Below, piece after piece: positions 35,216 to 43,636 of a DNA stretch of 64,000 nucleotides. This stretch comes from Deferrivibrio essentukiensis (lineage in GTDB: Bacteria; Chrysiogenota; Deferribacteres; Deferribacterales; Deferrivibrionaceae). The stretch spans positions 62,001 to 126,000 of the forward strand of contig NZ_JAJAFU010000001.1 of the NCBI RefSeq assembly GCF_020480685.1, written 5' to 3'. Position numbers and translations under genes: made by a program. The first letter of the stretch is position 1; every line of letters starts with the position of its first letter. The notes below the pieces were generated by a model that was not told where the DNA came from, did no database searches, and saw nothing but the letters and a program-made list of their open reading frames with translations.

Positions 35216-35968
35216 ATGTTGTCTAAAATTCTTGAAAATAAACGTATTGAGATAAATGGGCTGCAGGTGCCGAATATCGAAAGAAAAAAGGGAATAATTA
35301 ATCCTTTGCAGTTTTTAAAAAACAGACCTGTTATTGCCGAAGTAAAAAAAGCTTCCCCAAGTCTTGGAGACATTAATATAGACGTTAATGTTGTAGAGCA
35401 GGCAAAAAATTATGAAAAGGCGGGTGCCGGTGCAGTAAGTGTGCTTACGGATGAAAAATTCTTTAAAGGGAGTTTTAGTTATCTACAGCAGGTTGCTTCT
35501 CAGGTGAAGATTCCTGTTTTGTGTAAGGACTTTATAATTTCCAAAAAACAGATAGATTTAGCTTACAAATTTGGTGCAGATATTATTCTTTTGATAGTCA
35601 AGGCATTAAGTGAAAAAGAATATGTGGAGCTTTTTAATTATGCTAAAAGTCTTGGACTTTATGTTTTAACAGAAATTCATGAAAAAAAAGAGATTGCAGT
35701 AGCTGAAAAGGTAGAGGTAGATATTTTAGGTGTAAATTCGAGAAACCTTGAAACTCTTGAGATTGATAAGAAAAAGTGTGCAGAGATAATTTCAAGCCTC
35801 AGTAAAGGTTATTTTAAAGTAGCTGAGAGCGGAATCAACAGCAAGGAGGATGTGTTAATGTTTCAGGCAGCAGGTGCTGATGCATTTTTGATAGGCTCTT
35901 ATTTGATGCAATCAAAAATTCCGGGTGAAAAGATTTTGGAAATATATGAGAGTTTGAAATGTTTGTAA
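35216..35968 (+). CDS. trpC: Indole-3-glycerol phosphate synthase
   Basis: The TIM-barrel enzyme cyclises CdRP to indole-glycerol phosphate. It has VIAEVKKASPSLGDIN with catalytic Glu and Lys, GAGAVSVLTDEKFFKGS, VLCKDFIISKKQIDLA, LTEIHEKKE, LGVNSRNLETLEID and VAESGINSKEDV. The N-terminal extension is short (250 residues overall). The ATG directly follows the trpD stop with no gap. Confidence 0.96.
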   Translation: MLSKILENKRIEINGLQVPNIERKKGIINPLQFLKNRPVIAEVKKASPSLGDINIDVNVVEQAKNYEKAGAGAVSVLTDEKFFKGSFSYLQQVASQVKIPVLCKDFIISKKQIDLAYKFGADIILLIVKALSEKEYVELFNYAKSLGLYVLTEIHEKKEIAVAEKVEVDILGVNSRNLETLEIDKKKCAEIISSLSKGYFKVAESGINSKEDVLMFQAAGADAFLIGSYLMQSKIPGEKILEIYESLKCL

Positions 35969-36498
35969 AAGTATGTGGTATAAAAACTTTTGAACATATA
36001 GATTGGGCAATGTCTCTCGGGTATACTGCTGTAGGGGTAGTACTTTATAAAAAGAGCAAAAGATATGTCGATGATGATACAGCAAAAAAACTTGCTCAAT
36101 ATGCAAGGGGTAAGATTAAATCTGTTGCCGTTAGTGTTAGTTATGCAGATGTATCAAATGTAGAGGATAGTTTTGATTATATTCAGGTGTATGAGCAGAT
36201 AAATAAAAATAATCTCATTTTTGCGTCAAATGCCAAACCTTTAGATAATAACTTTAAGTATTTTTTATATGATAACAGTAAAGGCAGCGGTGAATTTGAA
36301 AGTTTTCCTGAGTGGTTAGAAATGCTCAGAAGTAAATTAATAATTGCCGGTGGGCTTAATTATAAAAATGTAAAAAATGTAATAAAACAGTATCAACCTT
36401 TTGGAGTTGATGTATCCTCAGGTGTGGAAAATGCACAGGGGGAAAAGGATTATGAGCTTATGAAAAAGTTTATAGAATCGGTAAAAGGTGGTGAATAA
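35959..36498 (+). CDS. trpF: Phosphoribosylanthranilate isomerase
   Basis: The product begins MFVKVCGIKTFEHIDWAMSLG, where the Cys in KVCGIK is the catalytic base, and ends with IIAGGLNYKNVKNVI and GVDVSSGVENAQGEKD, the phosphate-binding and C-terminal signatures. At 179 residues it is slightly shorter than the usual 200, mainly in the middle. It overlaps trpC by 10 bases. Confidence 0.95.
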   Translation: MFVKVCGIKTFEHIDWAMSLGYTAVGVVLYKKSKRYVDDDTAKKLAQYARGKIKSVAVSVSYADVSNVEDSFDYIQVYEQINKNNLIFASNAKPLDNNFKYFLYDNSKGSGEFESFPEWLEMLRSKLIIAGGLNYKNVKNVIKQYQPFGVDVSSGVENAQGEKDYELMKKFIESVKGGE

Positions 36499-37664
36499 TG
36501 AAAGGGTTTTACGGTGAATTTGGTGGCCAATTTGTGGCTGAGACTCTTATTCCGGTATTGGATGAGTTGGACAAGAGTTTTGAATTACTTAAATGTGATA
36601 AAGATTTTAATGATAAGCTGAATGACTTACTTAAAAACTATGCCGGCAGGCCTACCCCTATTTATTATGCAGAGAATATGTCAAAAAAATACGGGTGCAA
36701 GGTATATTTTAAAAGAGAAGATTTGCTGCATACCGGGGCTCACAAGATTAATAATTCATTAGGGCAGGCACTGTTGGCAAAAAAAATGGGGAAAAAGCGG
36801 ATAATTGCCGAGACAGGCGCAGGGCAGCACGGTGTGGCAACGGCAACGGTTGCAGCACTTTTAAACCTTAAGTGCACAGTTTATATGGGAAGTATTGATG
36901 CAAAAAGGCAGTCGATGAATGTAAAGCGTATGAAGATGCTTGGCGCGGAAGTGAAAGTAGTGGATGAGGGGACTAAGACTTTAAAAGATGCAGTAAGTGC
37001 AGCACTTAGAGAGTGGGTTTCAAGCTGTAATACTACTCATTATGTACTTGGGTCAGCATTGGGGCCGTATCCGTTTCCTAAGATTGTTTCTCATTTTCAG
37101 TCAGTGATAGGGAAGGAATCAAGGGAATATTTTGAAAACTTAGGGATTATGCCTGATTATATTATTGCCTGTGTCGGTGGTGGGAGCAACGCAATAGGAG
37201 TGTTTAAAGGTTTTTTAGATGTAGAAAGTGTAAGACTTGTTGGTGTCGAAGCGGGCGGAATTTCGGATAAAGATGGTGAACATGCAGCAAGGATGAGTTT
37301 TGGAAAGAAGGGTATATTTCAAGGGAGTTTGTCTTATGTTTTGACAGACAAATCGGGGCAGATTAGCAATGTCCACTCTGTGTCAGCTGGTCTTGATTAT
37401 GCGGGTGTTGGACCGGAGCATTCATTTTTAAAAGAGATAAAAAGATGTGAGTATCACTATGCAAGGGATAAAGAGGCTTTGGACGGGTGCTTAGAGCTTT
37501 GTAAGCTTGAGGGGATTCTTCCTGCCCTTGAGTCAAGCCATGCCGTTGGCTATTTCATAAAAAATGCATCAAAGTTTAAAGATAAAACTATACTTATAAA
37601 TCTTTCAGGAAGAGGGGATAAGGACTTGGAGATTATTTTGGAAAATATGGAGGGAACAATATGA
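36498..37664 (+). CDS. trpB: Tryptophan synthase beta chain
   Basis: TrpB condenses indole with serine. It has FYGEFGGQFVAETL, GRPTPIYYAENMSKKYG, the PLP lysine in HTGAHKINNSLGQALLAK, AETGAGQHGVATATVAAL, and the phosphate loop CVGGGSNAIGVF. The 388-residue length is canonical TrpB1. The ATG overlaps the trpF stop (TAATG). Confidence 0.97.
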   Translation: MKGFYGEFGGQFVAETLIPVLDELDKSFELLKCDKDFNDKLNDLLKNYAGRPTPIYYAENMSKKYGCKVYFKREDLLHTGAHKINNSLGQALLAKKMGKKRIIAETGAGQHGVATATVAALLNLKCTVYMGSIDAKRQSMNVKRMKMLGAEVKVVDEGTKTLKDAVSAALREWVSSCNTTHYVLGSALGPYPFPKIVSHFQSVIGKESREYFENLGIMPDYIIACVGGGSNAIGVFKGFLDVESVRLVGVEAGGISDKDGEHAARMSFGKKGIFQGSLSYVLTDKSGQISNVHSVSAGLDYAGVGPEHSFLKEIKRCEYHYARDKEALDGCLELCKLEGILPALESSHAVGYFIKNASKFKDKTILINLSGRGDKDLEIILENMEGTI

Positions 37665-38356
37665 AAGGTTTTTATATTTTAGGGGGGTATCCCGATATGA
37701 AGAAATTTGAAGAGGTTTTTAAGTATATTGCCGAAAAAGCGGATTTTGTTGAAGTAGGGTTAGCCTATAATGACCCTGTGGCAGACGGCCCCGTAATCGC
37801 TGAGGCTGCAAGCAAGGTTGTAAAGTCCAATATCAAAATAGATGATATTTTGAAGATTGTTGAAGCTTATAAAAAGTCAAAAGTTTACATTATGACATAC
37901 GCAAATATATTTTATCAGTACGGATTGAAAGAATTTTCTCAAAAATATAAAAATTTGATAAATGGTGTCATTATAGCTGATTTGCCAAATAGAATGCACA
38001 GCTTTTTTTACGATAACGGGTTTGATATTCCAGTAATTCCGTTTGTTACGCCTGAAAGCCGAGATGAAGATATTGAAGAGTTGAAAGGGTCCAAAGCGGA
38101 TTTTATATATTTTGTAGGTGTCAGAGGTGTAACAGGAAGTGAAGTAAATTTTCTGGATACTGAGTTGGTGGAAAAAGTACAATTTGTCAAAAAGGTGACT
38201 AACAAGAATGTTGTGTTTGGTTTTGGAATTAAAACTAAAAAAGATACTGAAAAGGTAATGACATATGCAGACGGATTTGTTATAGGGACTGAGGCGGTAA
38301 AAAGGCAAACAAATATTAATGAGTTTAAAAAGTATATCGAGTCGATTATTAGATGA
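37661..38356 (+). CDS. trpA: Tryptophan synthase alpha chain, short N-terminus
   Basis: TrpA cleaves indole-glycerol phosphate. The catalytic Glu (FVEVGLAYNDP) and Asp (NDPVADGPVI) are present, with FVTPESRDEDIEEL, GVRGVTGSEV and VVFGFGIKTKKDTEKV. At 231 residues it is about 30 shorter than usual: it starts MKGFYILGGYPD, so the N-terminal helix found before the first strand in E. coli TrpA is absent. The ATG has a GGAGG 7 bases upstream and the upstream in-frame region has no better start nearby. It overlaps trpB by 4 bases. Confidence 0.92.
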   Translation: MKGFYILGGYPDMKKFEEVFKYIAEKADFVEVGLAYNDPVADGPVIAEAASKVVKSNIKIDDILKIVEAYKKSKVYIMTYANIFYQYGLKEFSQKYKNLINGVIIADLPNRMHSFFYDNGFDIPVIPFVTPESRDEDIEELKGSKADFIYFVGVRGVTGSEVNFLDTELVEKVQFVKKVTNKNVVFGFGIKTKKDTEKVMTYADGFVIGTEAVKRQTNINEFKKYIESIIR

Positions 38357-39357
38357 TAAAGACCTCTGAGAAAAAAAGTTTAGTAATAAATAGTAAGAAC
38401 TTTTGCGATAAATTTAATAATTTTTACAATCGTGGCATACCGTTTATTTTTCTTATTGATTACAATATGAAAGAGTTTGTAATTGAAAAGCTTGAAGATG
38501 TTGAGCCTGAATTGATATTATTTGATTTTCCGGGTGCTAATAACGTTAAGCACAAGTGGAGTAGCGCAAAGTATACCCCCCTGTCATTTTCCCCTATATC
38601 GTATGAAACCTACAAGCTTGGATTTGATTATGTCAAAGATAATCTTATTCAGGGCAATAGTTATCTGACCAATTTTACGTGCAAAACTGAAATTTTTACA
38701 AATTTGTCACTAAATGACATCTTTCTGATAAGTAAGGCGAAATACAGGGTTAAATTTCTTGACAAATTTGTGTGTTTCTCCCCCGAAACTTTTGTGAAAG
38801 TAGATGGTGATTTTATTTACACGTATCCTATGAAAGGTACAATCAGTGCTGATTTACCTAATGCAAAAGATAAATTGTTAAATGACGAAAAAGAGATGGC
38901 AGAGCACATTACCATAGTTGACCTGCTAAGGAATGATCTCAATATGATTGCAGAGGATGTAACGGTTACAAAGTTTAGGTATGTAAGTGGGATAATAAGT
39001 CGAAAGAATAAGCTTTGGCAAACAAGCAGTGAAATTAGAGGACGGTTGCGTAAAAGCTTTAAAAACAGTATTGGGGAGAGTTTATTATCACTTTTGCCTG
39101 CAGGCTCGGTTACCGGAGCTCCAAAAAAAGAAACAGTAAAAATAATAAAAAATGCTGAAAAGTATGATAGAGGTTTTTATACCGGGATAGCGGGGGTGTT
39201 TGATGGAAAAATACTTGATTCCTGCGTTTTAATTAGGTTTATAGAAAATGATAATGGAAAGTTTTTCTATAAATCAGGCGGTGGGATAACCGTTTATTCG
39301 GATTGTCAAAGAGAATATAAGGAGATGCTTGATAAGATATATGTCCCTACTTTTTGA
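38353..39357 (+). CDS. pabB: Aminodeoxychorismate synthase component I
   Basis: A 334-residue chorismate-binding enzyme: LIQGNSYLTNFTCKTEI, FSPETFVKV, YTYPMKGTISADLP, EHITIVDLLRNDLNMIAEDV and LLPAGSVTGAPKKETVKII. The tryptophan-binding N-terminal part of TrpE is missing, the LRNDL and KGT motifs fit PabB better, and pabC follows, so I assign aminodeoxychorismate synthesis for folate. The start overlaps the trpA stop (ATGA), making it part of the trp transcript. Confidence 0.88.
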   Translation: MIKTSEKKSLVINSKNFCDKFNNFYNRGIPFIFLIDYNMKEFVIEKLEDVEPELILFDFPGANNVKHKWSSAKYTPLSFSPISYETYKLGFDYVKDNLIQGNSYLTNFTCKTEIFTNLSLNDIFLISKAKYRVKFLDKFVCFSPETFVKVDGDFIYTYPMKGTISADLPNAKDKLLNDEKEMAEHITIVDLLRNDLNMIAEDVTVTKFRYVSGIISRKNKLWQTSSEIRGRLRKSFKNSIGESLLSLLPAGSVTGAPKKETVKIIKNAEKYDRGFYTGIAGVFDGKILDSCVLIRFIENDNGKFFYKSGGGITVYSDCQREYKEMLDKIYVPTF

Positions 39358-39931
39358 AACAATTAAGCTATATAACGGCGTATTTTATAATTTGGAGTAT
39401 CATGAAAAAAGAATGGTGAATTCTGTTCATAATCTTTATGGGGTAAATGTTAATTTTTCCCTGAAAGAGCGCCTATATCTATTAAATTTACCTAAGTATG
39501 GACTTTATAAAGTAAAAGTTATTTATGACAGGGATGTCAAAGTGGTAGAAATCGCGGAGTATGAAAAAAGAAAAATTGATAGACTTTTTGCGGTCTTCAA
39601 TGACACTATAAATTATAGATTTAAATTTCTTGACAGAAAGTGCTTTGATATGTGTCAGACGGAGTCGCAAGCGGAGTTTTTATTTATTAAAAATGGCATA
39701 GTTACCGATACTACATTTTCAAATGTAGCTTTTTTTGACGGAAGAATGTGGGTTACCCCATCGACTTTTCTATTAAATGGAACCAAGAGACAGTATTATA
39801 TTGACAAAAACGTATTAAAAGTGGCGGATGTTCGTCTTACGGACATAGCAAAATATAAAAATATATCACTTATAAATGCCATGCTTGACTTGGAAGATAT
39901 TGTGATAGATATTAAAAACATTCATTTTTAG
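39341..39931 (+). CDS. pabC: Aminodeoxychorismate lyase-like class IV aminotransferase
   Basis: The product (MSLLFETIKLYNGVFYNLEYH) is a short fold-type IV PLP protein of 196 residues. Landmarks are EKRMVNSV, the candidate PLP lysine in YRFKFLDRK near residue 95, EFLFIKNGIVTDTTFSNVAFF, and WVTPSTFLLNGTKRQYY. Position right after pabB supports 4-amino-4-deoxychorismate lyase. It overlaps pabB by 17 bases; TTG 39329, closer to AGGAG, is an alternative start. It is shorter than most PabC (about 270), so activity is inferred. Confidence 0.8.
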   Translation: MSLLFETIKLYNGVFYNLEYHEKRMVNSVHNLYGVNVNFSLKERLYLLNLPKYGLYKVKVIYDRDVKVVEIAEYEKRKIDRLFAVFNDTINYRFKFLDRKCFDMCQTESQAEFLFIKNGIVTDTTFSNVAFFDGRMWVTPSTFLLNGTKRQYYIDKNVLKVADVRLTDIAKYKNISLINAMLDLEDIVIDIKNIHF

Positions 39932-40033
39932 GTTAATTTTATTTCCTATTGATTTTTTAATTTAAAAAGTATAGCAAAATTTTGTTGATGTGCTATCTTT
40001 CATACCATAACACAAATTTGCTGAGAGATTAAT

Positions 40034-40429
40034 ATGAATGAATTGAATATTTTAAAGTATGTTGACGATGTTATTCGTTTTTGTGAGATGCAATTTCCCA
40101 GAAAGTGTAATTGTTGTGGGTATGAGTTTAAGGATTTTAAGGATTTTTTGAAAAATACCAAAATCCCTGACCATGTCGCGATGAGTAATTTGCAGATAAT
40201 CGATTTTAAAGATATACACGATGTTATTGCGTATAGAAATTGTAAGTGTGGCACTACTATCACTCTCCCTTGTTCAATTGGGCTTGGAAGTAAATTTCTT
40301 TTTCTTGATACGATTGAGTATGACTCAAAGGAGACAGGGATGTCCAAAGCGGATGTGGCAATTAAGTTAAGGGATGAGGTTTTGAAGAAAGTTTTGGGAG
40401 ATTCAACTGAAGATATGGATGGCGAATAA
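40034..40429 (+). CDS. Hypothetical protein with zinc-ribbon-like cysteines
   Basis: The 131-residue product has two Cys clusters, CNCCGYEF (near residue 25) and NCKCGTTITLPC (near 70-80), which could form one zinc ribbon around a 40-residue insert. The rest is mixed alpha/beta and ends in an acidic tail (DSTEDMDGE). I recognise no family. It stands alone between pabC and rpsB with a weak GAGAG ribosome site. Confidence 0.65.
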   Translation: MNELNILKYVDDVIRFCEMQFPRKCNCCGYEFKDFKDFLKNTKIPDHVAMSNLQIIDFKDIHDVIAYRNCKCGTTITLPCSIGLGSKFLFLDTIEYDSKETGMSKADVAIKLRDEVLKKVLGDSTEDMDGE

Positions 40430-40496
40430 ACCATTAGAAATTTATTTTTCATAACAAGTTTTCGATATTAAATTGATAAGTTTTTTGTTATTTTTC

Positions 40497-40525
40497 TTGC
40501 AAATATATAACTTATATGTTATTAA
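40497..40525 (+). promoter_or_regulatory. Candidate promoter of rpsB-tsf
   Basis: TTGCAA (40497-40502), a 17-base spacer and TATTAA (40520-40525) lie about 100 bases before rpsB, so transcription would include the structured leader that follows. Confidence 0.5.
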
Positions 40526-40542
40526 ACCCTCCCTAAAACGCA

Positions 40543-40603
40543 CGCCTTTCCAATGAATTTAGGCTAGTGCCTTTAAAAGGTGCCTAAGTTTATAAGGCGG
40601 AGG
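40543..40603 (+). promoter_or_regulatory. Structured 5' leader of rpsB, possible S2 autoregulatory site
   Basis: An outer stem CGCCTT (40543-40548) with AAGGCG (40594-40599) encloses TTAGGC (40559-40564) with GCCTAA (40582-40587), which itself encloses CCTT/AAGG (40570-40580). The nested fold ends 15 bases before the AGGAGG of rpsB. Feedback of S2 on its own leader is known in E. coli; whether this fold does so is inference. Confidence 0.5.
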
Positions 40604-40623
40604 AAAAACAAATAGGAGGAAAT

Positions 40624-41430
40624 ATGTCTCACATTTCAATGAAAAGCCTGTTAGAGGCAGGTGTTCACTTTGGCCATCAGACAAAAAGATGGAACCCAAA
40701 AATGACCAAATATGTATTTGGTAAGAGAAACGGTATTTATATTGTTGACCTTCAGAAAACAGTTCAGTGCTTTAATCAAGCTTACGAATTTGTAAGGGAT
40801 ATGGCTAAGGAAGGAAGAAAATTCCTTTTTGTCGGTACTAAAAAACAGGCACAGGATGCTGTTAAGGAAGCAGCTGAAAAGTGCGGAAGCTATTATGTAA
40901 ACAACCGCTGGCTTGGTGGTACATTGACCAACTTCCCTACAATTAAGGGTAGAGTTCAGAGGATGAAAGAGCTTGAAGAGATGTTTAATTCAGGCTACGT
41001 CAACAGATTCAAGAAGAAAGAAGTGTCTACTCTGAAAAAAGAGTATGATAAATTAATGAAAAACCTTGCCGGTATAAGAGATATGGATGAAATCCCTGAT
41101 ATTATGTTTATTATTGACATAAAAAGGGAGATGAATGCTGTAAACGAAGCTAAAAAACTTAATATTCCAATAGTTGCCATAGTTGATACGAACTCTGACC
41201 CTGAGTTGGTAGATTTTCCAATCCCCGGTAATGATGATGCAATCAGGGCTTGTCAGCTTATTGCTGAAAGGATAGCTGATGCTATTAATGAGGGGAGACA
41301 GTTGAAAGAGGACGGTCTTGTTGAAGAGATTAGAGTTGCTTCAACTGAAGAGGAAGAAGGGGAGGATATCCCTATAGATGAGATAATATCTGCTGACATT
41401 GAAAACATTGATGATGAAGAGGAGGAGTAG
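40624..41430 (+). CDS. rpsB: 30S ribosomal protein S2
   Basis: The product begins [20 protein letters not shown] and shows [45 protein letters not shown] and [23 protein letters not shown], all diagnostic for S2. The last 35 residues are an acidic extension ([12 protein letters not shown]...). AGGAGG stands 5 bases before the ATG. It forms the conserved rpsB-tsf pair. Confidence 0.98.
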   Translation: MSHISMKSLLEAGVHFGHQTKRWNPKMTKYVFGKRNGIYIVDLQKTVQCFNQAYEFVRDMAKEGRKFLFVGTKKQAQDAVKEAAEKCGSYYVNNRWLGGTLTNFPTIKGRVQRMKELEEMFNSGYVNRFKKKEVSTLKKEYDKLMKNLAGIRDMDEIPDIMFIIDIKREMNAVNEAKKLNIPIVAIVDTNSDPELVDFPIPGNDDAIRACQLIAERIADAINEGRQLKEDGLVEEIRVASTEEEEGEDIPIDEIISADIENIDDEEEE

Positions 41431-41432
41431 AA

Positions 41433-42086
41433 ATGGCTGAAATTACTGCTGCTTTAGTAAAGGAGCTTAGAGAAAAAACTGGTGCCGGCATGATGGACTG
41501 TAAAAAGGCACTTAACGAGACAAATGGTGATTTGGAAAAGGCTATAGAGCATTTGAGAAAGAAAGGGCTTGCTGATGCAGCTAAAAAATCAGGCAGGATT
41601 GCTGCTGAAGGTATGGTATCTTCTTATATTCATGCTGGTGGTAAAATAGGTGTACTTGTTGAAGTTAACTGTGAAACTGATTTTGTGGCAAGAAATGAAG
41701 ATTTTCAAGAGCTTTGCAAAGATATAGCAATGCATATTTGTGCTGCAAACCCAAAGTTTGTTTCTCCAGAAGAGGTTGACCCGGAGCTTGTGGCTAAAGA
41801 AAGAGAAATTTATATAGCCAAGGCAAAAGAATCAGGTAAGCCTGATAATATTATAGAAAAAATGGTAGAAGGTCAGATTTCAAAGTTTGTTAATAGTGTA
41901 TGTCTTTTGACTCAGCCTTTTGTGAAAAATCCAGATGTAACTGTTGAGAAGTATATTGCTGAAAAGATTGCTAAGATTGGTGAAAATATTAGAGTTAGAA
42001 GATTTGTTAGATATGAATTGGGAGAAGGCTTGGAAAAAAAGCAGGAAAACTTTGTGGAAGAGGTAATGAAACAGATCAAAAAATAG
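41433..42086 (+). CDS. tsf: Elongation factor Ts
   Basis: EF-Ts recycles EF-Tu by GDP/GTP exchange. The N-terminal UBA-like domain carries [20 protein letters not shown] and the core has [18 protein letters not shown]. At 217 residues it is the short form with one coiled-coil core. It lies 2 bases after the rpsB stop. Confidence 0.98.
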   Translation: MAEITAALVKELREKTGAGMMDCKKALNETNGDLEKAIEHLRKKGLADAAKKSGRIAAEGMVSSYIHAGGKIGVLVEVNCETDFVARNEDFQELCKDIAMHICAANPKFVSPEEVDPELVAKEREIYIAKAKESGKPDNIIEKMVEGQISKFVNSVCLLTQPFVKNPDVTVEKYIAEKIAKIGENIRVRRFVRYELGEGLEKKQENFVEEVMKQIKK

Positions 42087-42133
42087 CCTGTCCACTTGAG
42101 ACTTCGTTAAGAGTGCTAAGTATATTGAATAAA

Positions 42134-42159
42134 AAAGCCCGCTGATTAGGCGGGCTTTT
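42134..42159. terminator. Bidirectional terminator between tsf and a convergent gene
   Basis: GCCCGC (42137-42142) pairs with GCGGGC (42150-42155), extended by AAA/TTT, and followed by T-rich sequence on the + strand and, by the upstream A-run, on the - strand. Its edge touches the end of the convergent gene at 42158. Confidence 0.88.
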
Positions 42160-42802
42160 ATTTTAATCTAAAAGATTGAATCGTCGATTCTAACTCTTCA
42201 GGAAAACTATCCGTTGGCGGGTTTTTGGCTATAGCGGTTAAGTTATACAATAGTCCATCTTTTACAACAAAGCGCATCACCCCGTAATTTTTATCTTCAT
42301 TCAGTTTAAATGTAAATCTTAGCAATTTATCCTGTGAATGATTTGTCGTTTCCAAATAGTTAAAACTGCTATACTTCTCTTTTAACTTCTTTGTAAGATC
42401 AGGCATCATCTCGTTTAGCGAGCCTTTGGCCTTGATTATTGAAACCGTTATGGTGTTTGAATTTTTTTTATCATCAGATTTTTTTTCTGCATAAATGGAA
42501 GCGGTAGGGTCAACTGCAGCCAAATAGCGGTAACCTTTTGGTATAAGAATAACGTATCCGTGAGTAGATTCGTATAATGTATCATTATCGGCAAGTATAC
42601 TTTGGGTTTCAAAAGAGACTTTTTCCGGTTCTGAGGGAGTACTCTTGTAGTAGTCGTAAAGTTGGTTTGCTGCAAGTCCTGAGAATAAAACAAATCCATA
42701 CATAATCCATTTATTTTTGTAAAATTTAACGAGTCTTTTGTTTGTATATAAACTAATCAGTGTCCCGGCAAAAAAAAGATAGAGAAAAATTAATGGATTC
42801 AT
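42158..42802 (-). CDS. Hypothetical membrane-anchored protein
   Basis: Two hydrophobic helices (residues about 3-22 and 33-50) are followed by an extracytoplasmic domain of about 160 residues (STHGYVILIPKGYRYL, KGLLYNLTAIAKN, LESTIQSFRLK) whose pattern vaguely recalls PsbP/DUF1795-type domains. AAGGGG lies 6 bases before the ATG. I cannot assign a function. Confidence 0.7.
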   Translation of the reverse strand: MNPLIFLYLFFAGTLISLYTNKRLVKFYKNKWIMYGFVLFSGLAANQLYDYYKSTPSEPEKVSFETQSILADNDTLYESTHGYVILIPKGYRYLAAVDPTASIYAEKKSDDKKNSNTITVSIIKAKGSLNEMMPDLTKKLKEKYSSFNYLETTNHSQDKLLRFTFKLNEDKNYGVMRFVVKDGLLYNLTAIAKNPPTDSFPEELESTIQSFRLK

Positions 42803-42876
42803 TTATACCCCTTATCGTGTTTTGTAAAAATTATCATTAAAAGACTAAATATTCAAGTTTTTTACCTTCTATTTTT

Positions 42877-43347
42877 TCAGTTTACTTCAATTATAAATTT
42901 TTTTAACAACTCTAATGAGTAATCCCCTGTTATTGCTACCCAATAATTTTCATCCCCTTTTAAAAAATAATAGTTATCCATTCCCATTCCGATGACATAA
43001 AATACTTCTATATTGTCGACATTTATTTTGTTGACGTATCTAAATGCTTTACTGAGAGGAATTTTTTTATTCATTGCTTCGATTAATTCTTTAGCATCTT
43101 TTTCTGTTTTTGATTTGGATGCCCATACCACCAAGTAGTGAGTGTCGCTCTTATATTCTGCTACATAGGCATCTTTTAATGGAAATTTTTTACCGTGAAG
43201 CTTGAAAATTTCATCTGACGCAAGTTTGCCGGTAGTAACTCTTATAATTTTCATATGATTCATATTGTTTTGTATCTGCTGTGGTGGGCCGAAGGCAAGG
43301 GCTGTATAAGAAACAAGTAATAGAATTGTTACAAATATTTTCATCAT
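42877..43347 (-). CDS. Hypothetical exported protein
   Basis: A signal peptide (MMKIFVTILLLVSYTALAFG) precedes a 135-residue mature domain (KLHGKKFPLKDAYVAEYKSD, YLVVWASKSKTEKDAKELIEAMNKKI, FYVIGMGMDNYYFLKG). No family recognised. It is 74 bases upstream of the membrane-anchored hypothetical on the same strand, so co-expression is possible. ATG 43344 is an equal alternative start. Confidence 0.68.
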   Translation of the reverse strand: MMKIFVTILLLVSYTALAFGPPQQIQNNMNHMKIIRVTTGKLASDEIFKLHGKKFPLKDAYVAEYKSDTHYLVVWASKSKTEKDAKELIEAMNKKIPLSKAFRYVNKINVDNIEVFYVIGMGMDNYYFLKGDENYWVAITGDYSLELLKKFIIEVN

Positions 43348-43550
43348 AGATTTTACTTTTCTCCCAAACAGTTTAATTAAAGTATTATTAGCACAATTAT
43401 ACCAAAAGTTAAACCAAAACCTAATGCTTATATGAAATAATGTTTTGATTAAGAGATACAGTAATTTGAATTTAAGTTTATATTCGCTTAACGTCTTAAA
43501 TTTAATGTTTAATGCATATTCTAATAAAACTTAGTTATTTTATGGTGTGT

Positions 43551-43590
43551 TGTTAAAAAAATTGTTAAGTTATGTTAAAATTTATGTTAA
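43551..43590 (+). promoter_or_regulatory. Four phased TGTTAA direct repeats upstream of a transporter gene
   Basis: TGTTAA occurs at 43551, 43563, 43573 and 43585, with spacings of 12, 10 and 12 bases, about one helical turn. The last is 46 bases before the transporter ATG. Same-face repeats suggest cooperative binding of a regulator. No clear -35/-10 pair could be separated from them. Confidence 0.45.
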
Positions 43591-43636
43591 TAAAGATATG
43601 CCCAGTTTTATTTAACTACAGTCAAAGGAGGTTCCA

